Assembly (NCBI GenBank): GCA_014860575.1
Contig: JACZJK010000020.1
Coordinates: 62,001-126,000, forward strand
Length of the DNA: 64,000 nucleotides
From: Bacteroidales bacterium
GTDB lineage: Bacteria > Bacteroidota > Bacteroidia > Bacteroidales > JAAYJT01
Direction of reading: 5' to 3'
The notes beneath the pieces are model-generated. The model made no database searches and was not told the origin of the DNA. It was given only the letters and a program-made list of their open reading frames with translations. The translations under genes were made by a program, and so were the position numbers. Positions 28,676 through 37,142 of the stretch are shown here, piece after piece. Position 1 is the first letter of the stretch. Every line of letters starts with the position of its first letter.

Positions 28676-28683
28676 TACCTTTG
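28676..28683 (+). promoter_or_regulatory. TAnnTTTG promoter -7 element for pdxJ
   Basis: TACCTTTG matches the Bacteroidota -7 consensus TAnnTTTG and lies 13 bases before the pdxJ ATG, which would give a very short leader. No clear -33 TTTG partner was found, so the call is tentative. Confidence 0.35.
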
Positions 28684-28696
28684 CAAGAAAAAACGA

Positions 28697-29413
28697 ATGA
28701 CCCGTTTGAGTGTAAACATCAATAAAATTGCTACTTTGCGCAATGCGCGGGGTGGCAATGTACCGGATGTAATTGAAACTGCAAAAAACATTGAACGATT
28801 TGGCGCGCAGGGAATCACCGTACATCCCCGGCCCGATGAGCGCCATATCCGCCGCAGCGATGTATATGAACTGAAAAAAGTAGTAACCACCGAGTTCAAC
28901 ATCGAGGGCTATCCGTCAGAAGATTTTATCAAAATGGTGCTAGTGGTTAAACCGCATCAGGTTACCCTGGTTCCCGATCCGCCGGAAGCGCTGACTTCAA
29001 GTGCAGGCTGGGATACCATTAAGCACGAAGCGTTTTTGAAAGAAGTGGTTAAAAGGTTTCATGATGCCGGAATACGCACCTCGCTGTTTATTGAAACTGA
29101 TACGGAAATGATTTTCCGGGCGGCAAAAACAGGCACCGATCGCGTGGAACTTTATACCGAGCCTTATGCAGCCAATTATGAAAAAGACAGGGAAGCAGCC
29201 ATCAAACCATTCATTGAAGCCGCTAAAGCGGCTGCCGAAGCCGGACTTGGCCTCAATGCCGGACACGACCTTAACCTCAACAACCTACGATATTTTAAAG
29301 ACAATATAACCGGCTTGATGGAGGTTTCCATCGGCCACGCCCTCATTTCCGACGCTCTCTACCTCGGGTTGGAAAACACGGTGCAACTGTATCTTGAAAG
29401 GTTGAAGTATTGA
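28697..29413 (+). CDS. pdxJ: Pyridoxine 5'-phosphate synthase
   Basis: PdxJ condenses 3-amino-2-oxopropyl phosphate with deoxyxylulose 5-phosphate to give pyridoxine 5'-phosphate, the last step of DXP-dependent vitamin B6 synthesis. The 238-residue protein begins with [16 protein letters not shown]. It contains [59 protein letters not shown] and a C-terminal [14 protein letters not shown]. These are the conserved phosphate- and substrate-binding stretches of the TIM barrel. Length is typical. Two PLP enzymes lie about 17 kb away; no direct coupling is implied. Confidence 0.97.
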   Translation: MTRLSVNINKIATLRNARGGNVPDVIETAKNIERFGAQGITVHPRPDERHIRRSDVYELKKVVTTEFNIEGYPSEDFIKMVLVVKPHQVTLVPDPPEALTSSAGWDTIKHEAFLKEVVKRFHDAGIRTSLFIETDTEMIFRAAKTGTDRVELYTEPYAANYEKDREAAIKPFIEAAKAAAEAGLGLNAGHDLNLNNLRYFKDNITGLMEVSIGHALISDALYLGLENTVQLYLERLKY

Positions 29414-29575
29414 AGTTCGAAGTTTGGCGTTCGATGTTCCGGGTTTGATGTTCCGCGTAGGGCTTGTTGCGATCAGTTTTAAGATCGTTGTAACACTTCA
29501 AAATTCTATGATTCAAATGTTCTTTGTTCTAATGTTCTATTGTTCTACTGTTCAAACTCATAAATCTCCATAATT
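29414..29575. repeat. Low-complexity spacer of repeated 7-9 base words
   Basis: The gap between pdxJ and the hydrolase gene is largely made of near-copies of short words. GTTCGAAG, GTTTGGCGTTCGATGTTC and GGGTTTGATGTTCCG come first. AAATGTTC, TTTGTTC, TAATGTTC, TATTGTTC and TACTGTTC then run to 29553. No gene is seen. It belongs to the same style of spacer as 38231-38373 and 56191-56358. Confidence 0.5.
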
Positions 29576-30358
29576 TTGAAACTCTTCTTCAGAAAATTTG
29601 GATCTGGCGAGCCGGTCATCATCCTCCACGGTTTGTTTGGCATTTCCGATAATTGGGTCACACATGCCAAACGATTGGCCGAAAAATATGAGGTATATGT
29701 TCCCGATCTGCGTAATCACGGTCATTCGCCTCACAGTTCCACCTTTAACTATTACGCTATGGTGGACGATCTCAGGGAATTCATGAATGAACACGGGCTT
29801 GAAAAAGCCATGATCATCGGCCACAGTATGGGGGGCAAGGTGGCTATGAATTTTGCCATCGAGCATCCTTACATGGTTCAGAAGCTTGTGATTGTTGATA
29901 TTAGTCCGAGGGCGTATTCCACCCGCAGCATTCATGAAGATATTATTTCAGCCATGGAATCGGTGAATTTTGATGAGGTGGATTACAGGAAGGATGTGGA
30001 AGAGAAACTAAAATCACATATCGCAAGCGAACGTATCCGTTGGTTCATTCTTAAAAACCTGCATCGTTTGAACCGCGGGCGCCTGGCATGGCGCATCAAT
30101 ATCAGTGATATTGCCGCCAACATGGATCAGATCGCCAAGGGAATTGTTTTCAATGGCGCTTATCCCGGCCCAACCATGTTTGTGCGAGGTTCAGAATCGG
30201 ATTATATAACAGAAAAGGATGAACACCTGATCTTTGAATATTTCCCCAATGCCACCATTGAAACCATTGAAGGCGCCGCCCACTGGGTGCATGCTGATGC
30301 GCCGGAGGAGCTTTGCGATTTGCTAAGCAGCTTTTTCGGAAAAGAGTGCAAACTGTAG
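29576..30358 (+). CDS. Alpha/beta hydrolase (YbfF-type esterase family)
   Basis: This 260-residue alpha/beta hydrolase shows the oxyanion region ILHGLFGISDNW, VPDLRNHGHSPHS, and the nucleophile elbow GHSMGGKVAMNFA (Ser about 83). An acidic residue near 220 and the catalytic His in AAHWVHADAPEEL complete the triad. No signal peptide is present, so it is cytoplasmic. The closest recognised type is the YbfF/EntH-like thioesterase-esterase group; the substrate is unknown. The start is taken as TTG at 29576, because the conserved KLFFRKFGSGEPV begins there; it overlaps a TAATTTTG word at 29571-29578. Confidence 0.88.
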   Translation: MKLFFRKFGSGEPVIILHGLFGISDNWVTHAKRLAEKYEVYVPDLRNHGHSPHSSTFNYYAMVDDLREFMNEHGLEKAMIIGHSMGGKVAMNFAIEHPYMVQKLVIVDISPRAYSTRSIHEDIISAMESVNFDEVDYRKDVEEKLKSHIASERIRWFILKNLHRLNRGRLAWRINISDIAANMDQIAKGIVFNGAYPGPTMFVRGSESDYITEKDEHLIFEYFPNATIETIEGAAHWVHADAPEELCDLLSSFFGKECKL

Positions 30359-30368
30359 ATCCAACTTC

Positions 30369-30460
30369 ACGATAGTATCCGCCGCGACGGATGCTATCGT
30401 TAGCCGATAACTATTGTCGGGATCTATTACCGATACTATCGCTGGAAGCGATAGCATCGG
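30369..30460. repeat. Cluster of three related hairpins between convergent genes
   Basis: Hairpin 1 pairs ACGATAGTATCCG (30369-30381) with CGGATGCTATCGT (30388-30400), with one mismatch. A smaller one pairs CCGATA with TGTCGG (30403-30419). Hairpin 3 pairs CCGATACTATCGCT (30430-30443) with AGCGATAGCATCGG (30447-30460). All reuse a GATA(G/C)TATC core. They sit between the hydrolase and pssA stops and could terminate both strands, though T-tracts are missing; a small dispersed-repeat nest is equally likely. Confidence 0.6.
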
Positions 30461-30508
30461 AACCCACCTTGCGCCTTCGCGGTAAAAACAACCCAGTCTG
30501 GTTCAAAG

Positions 30509-31252
30509 CTATTCATCCTCTTCAGCTTCAAATTTCATATGGTAATATTCCGCAACCGATAGAAAAATGTAAAGCAACAGTATAAAGGGCGCAGCCGAAA
30601 AGCCAACCAAAATGCCCATAATTACCGAAAGGATCAGAAAAATGTATTTATAATGGTTTTCCTTCCAGCTTACTGATTTGAGTTTTAAACCCATCAGCGG
30701 CAGGTTTGAAACCAGGAGAAAGCTCAGTAATAAAGTCAAGCCAAGGAGCACATAATAACTATCAAACCAACTGCCAAGCATTGCATGAAAACTGCCTTTT
30801 GATATGGCATGTAAATGTATAAAAGGCAATGCGCTGATGAATAAGGCATTGGCCGGTGTTGGTAGTCCGCGAAATGAATAGGTTTGCGAAGCGTCAATAT
30901 TAAATTTCGCCAGGCGCAGGGCTGAAAACAGCGCAATAAAGAAAGCCGGAACTGCGTTTAAATTCACGTATCCCCCAACAGCATATCCCATTGTGTTCAC
31001 CATTAAAGCATACATGATACTTGCCGGTGCCACTCCAAAAGATACCATATCCGCCAGCGAATCGAGTTGCTTGCCAAGCTCACTGCGGGCATTAAGCAAG
31101 CGTGCAGCGGTTCCATCAAGGAAATCAAAAACCGCGGCTATCACTATCAGCCATGATGCATGCGTGTAGGCCCCGTTAAATACAAGTACGATGGCAATAC
31201 AACCACTAAATAGATTCAGCAATGTTAAAATATTTGGAATGCTCTTGACCAT
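30509..31252 (-). CDS. pssA: CDP-diacylglycerol-serine O-phosphatidyltransferase
   Basis: PssA makes phosphatidylserine, precursor of phosphatidylethanolamine, in the cytoplasmic membrane. The 247-residue protein carries the CDP-alcohol phosphotransferase signature DFLDGTAARLLN, continuing as SELGKQLDSLADMVSFG, with the three metal-binding Asp residues. Six or seven hydrophobic segments span the sequence, beginning with SIPNILTLLNLFSGCIAIVL. The acidic C-terminus EAEEDE is cytoplasmic. It is divergent from the PorU-like gene and convergent with the hydrolase. Confidence 0.95.
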   Translation of the reverse strand: MVKSIPNILTLLNLFSGCIAIVLVFNGAYTHASWLIVIAAVFDFLDGTAARLLNARSELGKQLDSLADMVSFGVAPASIMYALMVNTMGYAVGGYVNLNAVPAFFIALFSALRLAKFNIDASQTYSFRGLPTPANALFISALPFIHLHAISKGSFHAMLGSWFDSYYVLLGLTLLLSFLLVSNLPLMGLKLKSVSWKENHYKYIFLILSVIMGILVGFSAAPFILLLYIFLSVAEYYHMKFEAEEDE

Positions 31253-31445
31253 TGTGTTCCGGGTGTTATTTCAGTAACAAAACTAAACCATTCTTTTAAC
31301 AGATGGAAATAAATGATAAATTTGTCCACTGTAAACCTCAGGGTTAATGCTCAGATTTTTTTTTAAAATCCTCTGCAATCAGTCATCGTAAAAGCCTACA
31401 GCGTTAATTTTTATTGTTCTTACCATTAACAAAATACTTAATGTC

Positions 31446-34406
31446 ATGAAAAAGTTCCTCGTCACAGTCACAGCATTATTTTTCACTTTGCTGGCCTACA
31501 CACAGAGCCCTTCATTGCTTTCAGAAGGCGATTGGTACCAGATCAAAACTGTTGAGCCGGGTATTTACAGGCTCACATTCTCACATCTTAATTCACTAGG
31601 CATTAACATGTCAACTCTGAACCCCGTTAATATTAAAATGTATGGAAATGGGGGAGGAATGTTACCACATGCTGCTTCTGCCCCTTTGGCACAGGATTTC
31701 GAAGAAATAGCCATATATGTTAACGGGCAGCAGAATGGTGTATTCAACTTCTTCGATTACATTTTATTTTATGGTGGCAGCACAACTACCCTTAAGTATG
31801 ATGAAACCTCACAACTTTACGAACACCAACTTAATCATTTTGCCGATACAACCATTTATTATTTCACTATTGCCGATTCGCCTGGAAAACGAATTGACAC
31901 GATAAACCAATCATCACTTACCCCTACCGACAAAATCCTTACCTATCCTGACTATGTTTTTCATGAAGCTGAAATTGTGAACCCGTTGAACTCGGGCCGA
32001 CAGTGGTTGGGAGAAGAATTTACTGATGCCAATCCCCAACAATTCAATTTCAGCCTTATTAATGTTAACCCACTAACACCGCTTACTATCAAGTGGCAGG
32101 TCGCTGCACTTTCAGATGATTTATCCACTTTTAATTTAATGCTCAACGATCTGTGGATTGATTCGCTCAACCTGGCTGCTTCATTACCTTTGGGCCACAT
32201 AAGATCTGCAAGCAAGACCATTACTTCTGATGATCTCAGTCCTGACCTGCTATTCTCCGTTGATTATGAATCTACTGCACCGGAATCAAAAGGCTGGCTG
32301 GATTATATCAGCATCAATTTTCGCCGGGAAATGAAAATGGCAGGTGAGCAGTTCCATTTCCGTGATCCCCTGGTTGTTGGTTCAGGGCTTATTGGAGAGT
32401 ATACTATTGCCGATGCCACTGATGATCTTATGGTTTGGGACATCACCGACCATAACAACGCATCCAGGGTTGATGCAACTTTTTCTCCCGAAACCAGATC
32501 ATTGTCTTTTGTGATCCCAGTTGAAGAACTTTATGAATTTGTTGCAACCAGCCCGCGTGAATTTATGGCCCCGGTTGAAATGATCGCTATCCCAAATCAG
32601 AATATTCGAGGGCTTCCTGCCGCTGATATGCTTATCATTTCACATCCTTCGCTGCTGACTGAAGCACAGCAATTAGCAACTTTTCACATTACTCATTCAG
32701 GCCTTACGGTTCACGCCATTGATGTAAAAATGATCTACAATGAGTTTTCATCGGGAAAGCAGGATGTAACAGCAATCCGTGATATGATCCGGTTCTTTTA
32801 TGATAAAGCTGCTGAAAAAAATGAAAGCCTGCAGTATGTGCTCATGTTCGGGATGGGGTCGTATGATTACAGGAACCGTATTACACCCAATAGTAACCTT
32901 GTGCCGGTGTACCAATCACTTAATTCACTCGATCCGATTTTAAGCTATAACACCGACGACTTCTTTGCCACCTTGCAGGATGGCAATGGCGATTGGGATA
33001 TGAACATGAATTCCGAACCGCTTGATGTGGCCATAGGCCGGCTTCCGGCAACCAATGCAGTAGAAGCGAAAGCAATGGTTGACAAGATTATTCATTACTC
33101 CACCAATGATCAAAAATACGGGCAGTGGCGAAATGTTTATACCCTGGTGGCAGATGATGGCGATACCGGCCTGCACATGAATGCAACTGAAGCAGTTGGC
33201 GAAACTGTGGAGCAATCCAACCCGGTTTTTAATCAAAAAAAGATTTATCTTGATCAGTTTGAGCTACAGCAGACCCCTGATGGACCTCGCTATCCCGAAG
33301 CGAACGAAGCAATCAAACAAGCTCTGAACCAGGGCACGCTGGTATTTAATTATATTGGCCACTCAGGCCCCGAAGGATTAGCTGCCGAAAGGGTTCTGAC
33401 CGCCGAGGATATTTCCGCGCTGGATAACCATGACAAACTTCCGCTGTTTATTGTGATGGGTTCAAAGTATGTGAATATTTCTGATCCGGGAATACTTTAT
33501 CAGGGCAACGATCTTATGTTACGGGAAGAACAGGGAGCCATTGCGGTTATTGCACCCACTGCCCCTGTTTATGCAAGCCCAAATCTTTCATTCAATAATG
33601 CTCTCACCAACTTCATTCATACCAATTCGGGTCCTGCAAGAGTCGGCAATGTTATGAAGCAGGCTAAGAATGAAATGTCGCATGTGCAAAACCGCCGTCA
33701 TGCCTTGCTTGGCGATCCGGCAACCCAACTTTCGCTTCCCGAACAAATTACGGTAATTGATTCTGTTATTGGGATCGCTTATCAGATTTTTGCTGACACA
33801 TTGGCTCCAGCCCAGGGAGTTGTAATCAAAGGATCGGTCATAGACCATGATGGAAATGTAATTTCAGGATTTGGAGGAACCATAAATCTCACGCTTTATG
33901 AAAGGGCTTATCCTGACACAACGTTGGGCAACCAGGGTGACCCGTTCATTTTAATGCGACGTGATGATGTGATCCTTACTGTTGATGGTGCGGTTTCCGA
34001 CGGTAAATTCGAAGCGCAATTCCAGCTTCCCGGCGAACTTGACCGTGAGTATGGCGATTTGAAGCTAAGTTGGTATGCATTGGGAACCAATGCAGATGCT
34101 GCCGGAGCCCAATTCCTGATGGCTGGTGGCGGACCTTTTGGAATTGACGATGACATATTTGCCGAAAGCCTTGTGAACATCTACCCGACAATAACCCGCG
34201 ACCTGGTTTTTGTAGATTTTCTAAAACAGAATCATGGCTTTACAAATCTCAGTATTATAAACCTCGCTGGGAACGAAGTAAGCAGGCAAAACATTGCCGG
34301 TAAAATGAGGGTGCAGCTAAGCCTGGGCAATCTGCCGTCCGGAATTTACATTGCCGTAATACAAGGAAATGAATACAGTGTGCGACGCAAGTTGATGGTA
34401 CAGTAA
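31446..34406 (+). CDS. PorU-like C25-family protein with type IX sorting domain, catalytic Cys replaced
   Basis: This 986-residue exported protein (signal peptide FLVTVTALFFTLLAYTQ) begins with GIYRLTFSHLNSLGI and MYGNGGGMLP, as in the type IX sortase PorU. A gingipain-like C25 domain covers about 395-770: DMLIISHPSL, FGMGSYDYRN, DVAIGRLPA, NYIGHSGPEG with His639, and LPLFIVMGSKY. In active members the last stretch reads LPLFxTATCEF, so the nucleophile Cys aligns with Ser673 here. The C-terminus (VNIYPTITRD to RRKLMVQ) is a type IX sorting domain. It is shorter than typical PorU (about 1150 residues) and is probably an inactive or altered paralog; a sequencing error cannot be excluded. Confidence 0.85.
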   Translation: MKKFLVTVTALFFTLLAYTQSPSLLSEGDWYQIKTVEPGIYRLTFSHLNSLGINMSTLNPVNIKMYGNGGGMLPHAASAPLAQDFEEIAIYVNGQQNGVFNFFDYILFYGGSTTTLKYDETSQLYEHQLNHFADTTIYYFTIADSPGKRIDTINQSSLTPTDKILTYPDYVFHEAEIVNPLNSGRQWLGEEFTDANPQQFNFSLINVNPLTPLTIKWQVAALSDDLSTFNLMLNDLWIDSLNLAASLPLGHIRSASKTITSDDLSPDLLFSVDYESTAPESKGWLDYISINFRREMKMAGEQFHFRDPLVVGSGLIGEYTIADATDDLMVWDITDHNNASRVDATFSPETRSLSFVIPVEELYEFVATSPREFMAPVEMIAIPNQNIRGLPAADMLIISHPSLLTEAQQLATFHITHSGLTVHAIDVKMIYNEFSSGKQDVTAIRDMIRFFYDKAAEKNESLQYVLMFGMGSYDYRNRITPNSNLVPVYQSLNSLDPILSYNTDDFFATLQDGNGDWDMNMNSEPLDVAIGRLPATNAVEAKAMVDKIIHYSTNDQKYGQWRNVYTLVADDGDTGLHMNATEAVGETVEQSNPVFNQKKIYLDQFELQQTPDGPRYPEANEAIKQALNQGTLVFNYIGHSGPEGLAAERVLTAEDISALDNHDKLPLFIVMGSKYVNISDPGILYQGNDLMLREEQGAIAVIAPTAPVYASPNLSFNNALTNFIHTNSGPARVGNVMKQAKNEMSHVQNRRHALLGDPATQLSLPEQITVIDSVIGIAYQIFADTLAPAQGVVIKGSVIDHDGNVISGFGGTINLTLYERAYPDTTLGNQGDPFILMRRDDVILTVDGAVSDGKFEAQFQLPGELDREYGDLKLSWYALGTNADAAGAQFLMAGGGPFGIDDDIFAESLVNIYPTITRDLVFVDFLKQNHGFTNLSIINLAGNEVSRQNIAGKMRVQLSLGNLPSGIYIAVIQGNEYSVRRKLMVQ

Positions 34407-34428
34407 GTTTTGTTGAACATGGAATTAG

Positions 34429-34480
34429 ACCTCCGGGTAGCTTCCAGGAATGGAGTAGCCCGGAGGTTCTTTTATTTTTC
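34429..34480 (+). terminator. Rho-independent terminator after the PorU-like gene
   Basis: Arms ACCTCCGGG (34429-34437) and CCCGGAGGT (34459-34467) form a perfect 9-bp stem, extended by TAGC/GTAG bases, and are followed by TTCTTTTATTTTT. It separates the PorU-like gene from the sulfur island. Confidence 0.85.
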
Positions 34481-34505
34481 GGTTCTCAGTATTTTAATGG
34501 CATTA

Positions 34506-34572
34506 TTGATCAGCTATGATCAACTTTTTTGCATTAGTTTTAACATCAATGCAATTTAGATGCATTCTAAAT
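34506..34572. promoter_or_regulatory. Three adjacent palindromes upstream of the octaheme cytochrome operon
   Basis: Within 67 bases lie TTGATCAGCTATGATCAA (34506-34523; arms TTGATCA/TGATCAA), TTGCATT paired with AATGCAA (34529-34535 and 34548-34554), and ATTTAGATGCATTCTAAAT (34554-34572; arms ATTTAGA/TCTAAAT). TTGAT/ATCAA half-sites are of Crp/Fnr type, but the spacing (8) differs from the classic 4. The 365-base gap to the cytochrome ATG holds no other gene. A TATTTTTG word at 34672-34679 may be the -7 element. Confidence 0.5.
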
Positions 34573-34771
34573 AATGAAACCCATATAATTAATTCTTATC
34601 CAGTGAATTGAGCGGCACTTATACCATTCTGAATTTTTACACTTTATACAGGACATGTAGATTCTTATGTATATTTTTGCATACGAATTGACAAGGTATA
34701 AATCTTGTCTTTTCAACAGGCCAAAATAGATATTATTGCCTATTTTTATCGCACCATACATTAACAAGGCC

Positions 34772-36364
34772 ATGCAGAATTTTCGAACCATTATCACTTT
34801 CCTTCTTGCCGTAATTGCACCGCTCATCATCATCACTGTGGTGTTGCGCGAAGCCAATACTGACAATTCAAAATTGGAATCGTTACGTGAAGAATACTCC
34901 GCGATACTACAACCGGGCGTGGATCATGGAAAGCATGAGATCTTACAGCAAGAATTTACCAATCCGCATCTGATAACTGCTGCCTGCCTTAGCTGCCACA
35001 CCGAGCGTGGAAAAGAAGTGTTGGGCAATGCCCACTGGAAGTGGGAACGCGAGGCATTTATTCCGGGTAAAGGCGTTACTTACCTAGGTAAAAAGTCATT
35101 GATCAACAATTTTTGCACTGGCATTGCCTCCAATGAAGGTTCCTGCAACCGCTGTCATATCGGCTATGGCTGGAAAGATAAAAGCTTCGATTTCACCAAC
35201 GAATTCAATATTGACTGCCTTGTTTGTCACGACAATACCGGCACTTACGAGAAAGCAAAGGGTGGAGCCGGTTACCCGGTGATGGGACCTGATGGCCCAG
35301 ATTTCAAGAATATTTTAGCCAATGTGGGTAAGCCTTCCCGAACCAATTGTGGTTATTGTCATTTTCATGGCGGGGGAGGCAACAATGTTAAGCACGGCGA
35401 TCTTGAAATGGCGCTGCTCACTGCGGATCGAACTATTGATGTGCACATGGGCGTAGATGGAATGAACATGCAATGCGTAGCCTGTCATCCAGCTGAGAAC
35501 CATCAGATGCTGGGCAGGTATTACGGCGTTTCCTCTTCGAACACGCAGCGAGCCACCTGCGAGCAGTGCCATACCGCCGTTCCACACACAAGTAGTAAAC
35601 TTAACGAACACACGGTAAAGGTAGCTTGCCAAACCTGCCATATCCCGGTTTACGCAAAAGTAAATGCCACCAAAATGTCATGGGATTGGTCAACAGCCAC
35701 ACGAAGGAAAGAAGGTTTGCCTTACCAGGAGCTTGACTCACTGGGCAACGAACTTTTTACATCTATCAAAGGCGATTTCACCTGGCAGCGTATGGTCGAG
35801 CCTGAATACGTCTGGCATAACGGAACTGCTGATCATCACCTTTGTATGGAGAAAATTGATTTAAACGATCTGCCTTTGAAGATCAATACGCTCTTTGGCG
35901 AATACCGCGATCGTAATAGTAAGATTTATCCCACCAAAGTTCACAGGGGAACACAACCTTATGATACCGAGAACCTAACCATCATCCAACCAAAACTATG
36001 GGATGCAGAACCCGGCAAGGGAGCCTTATGGATTGACCTTGACTGGGAAGAATCATTGAAAAGAGGAATGGAATATGCTGAATTACCTTACAGCGGAAAA
36101 CATGATTTTATTCCAACCGAAATGTTTTTACCTGTGAACCACATGGTTTCACTTGCTTCTGAATCCCTGCAATGCAAAGACTGCCATACGCGCTATGATG
36201 GAAGGCTGAAAAATCTTACCGATTTTTATATGCCCGGACGCGATTACAACGCCGGCATTGAAACTTTCGGGCAATTGCTGATAATTCTTTCACTTCTTGG
36301 AGTTATCATGCATGGCTCAGTACGATTTATCACTCACAAGAGAAAAGAAGATAAAGTAAAATAG
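34772..36364 (+). CDS. Octaheme c-type cytochrome, tetrathionate reductase (Otr) family
   Basis: This 530-residue protein has an N-terminal membrane anchor (about 4-25), eight CxxCH haem sites and a C-terminal membrane helix near 500-522. The sites in order are CLSCH, CNRCH, CLVCH, CGYCH, CVACH, CEQCH, CQTCH and CKDCH. The haem pattern and the stretches GNAHWKWEREAF and NNFCTGIASNEGSC fit the octaheme tetrathionate reductase family known from Shewanella, which acts in vitro on tetrathionate, nitrite and hydroxylamine. The physiological direction here is open; an S-S or sulfane substrate is likely from the neighbours. The ATG at 34772 is preferred over an upstream TTG at 34736. The cytochrome b gene follows. 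Confidence 0.92.
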   Translation: MQNFRTIITFLLAVIAPLIIITVVLREANTDNSKLESLREEYSAILQPGVDHGKHEILQQEFTNPHLITAACLSCHTERGKEVLGNAHWKWEREAFIPGKGVTYLGKKSLINNFCTGIASNEGSCNRCHIGYGWKDKSFDFTNEFNIDCLVCHDNTGTYEKAKGGAGYPVMGPDGPDFKNILANVGKPSRTNCGYCHFHGGGGNNVKHGDLEMALLTADRTIDVHMGVDGMNMQCVACHPAENHQMLGRYYGVSSSNTQRATCEQCHTAVPHTSSKLNEHTVKVACQTCHIPVYAKVNATKMSWDWSTATRRKEGLPYQELDSLGNELFTSIKGDFTWQRMVEPEYVWHNGTADHHLCMEKIDLNDLPLKINTLFGEYRDRNSKIYPTKVHRGTQPYDTENLTIIQPKLWDAEPGKGALWIDLDWEESLKRGMEYAELPYSGKHDFIPTEMFLPVNHMVSLASESLQCKDCHTRYDGRLKNLTDFYMPGRDYNAGIETFGQLLIILSLLGVIMHGSVRFITHKRKEDKVK

Positions 36365-36439
36365 ACCACTAATTCTGTTTTTACAGCAACACTACAACAC
36401 TGTATAACTGCATCACTGTAACACGGCATCACAAAAAAA

Positions 36440-37087
36440 ATGGAAAACACAAAAAGAGCTTACGTTTACAAAGGTTTTGAACGCTTCTGGCACTGGACGC
36501 AATCGTTCCTGATCATGTTTCTGGCCCTCACCGGTTTCGAAATTCACAGCAGCTATACACTGTTTGGTTTTGATTCCGCTGTTGATTTGCACAACAAAGC
36601 TGCCTGGGCATTTATCGTGCTCATCATTTTTGCAATTTTCTGGCACATCACCACCGGCGAATGGAAGCAATACCTTCCAACCACAAAAAATCTGAGAGCA
36701 CAGTTGGAATATTACATAACCGGAATATTCCGTAATGCGCCGCACCCAACCAAAAAAACGGTTCTGAGTAAGTTGAACCCATTGCAAAGACTGGTTTACC
36801 TGGGGCTTAAGATTTTGATAATCCCGGTGATGGTTGTTTCCGGGCTACTATTTATGTTTTATCGCTATCCACAATCGGGTATGATAAAATCTTCCAATAT
36901 AGAAAGCCTTGAAATTATTGCCTTGCTGCATACTTTAGGCGCCTTTCTGCTCATTGCTTTCCTGGTTGTTCATTTGTATCTGATCACCACTGGGCATACG
37001 GTAACTTCGAACCTGAAAGCCATGATTACAGGATGGGAGGAGTTGGAAGATGAGGCTGAGGCTGAGGTAAAGGAGGAGTTGGTGTGA
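36440..37087 (+). CDS. Di-haem cytochrome b (b561/thiosulfate reductase type)
   Basis: This 215-residue membrane protein has about four to five helices. It starts with FERFWHWTQSFLIMFLALTG, followed by HNKAAWAFIVL and FAIFWHITTGEW, and ends with HTLGAFLLIAFLVVHLYL. His residues in the helices are placed as haem b ligands in the cytochrome b561/FdnI-like family. It should pass electrons between the quinone pool and the periplasmic octaheme cytochrome encoded 75 bases upstream. The spacer between them (36385-36430) is made of repeated ACACTG/CATCAC words. Confidence 0.9.
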   Translation: MENTKRAYVYKGFERFWHWTQSFLIMFLALTGFEIHSSYTLFGFDSAVDLHNKAAWAFIVLIIFAIFWHITTGEWKQYLPTTKNLRAQLEYYITGIFRNAPHPTKKTVLSKLNPLQRLVYLGLKILIIPVMVVSGLLFMFYRYPQSGMIKSSNIESLEIIALLHTLGAFLLIAFLVVHLYLITTGHTVTSNLKAMITGWEELEDEAEAEVKEELV

Positions 37088-37142
37088 AAATGATATATTG
37101 CAATCTTTAAGGGAATGATTATTTGCATAGACAATTAACAAT

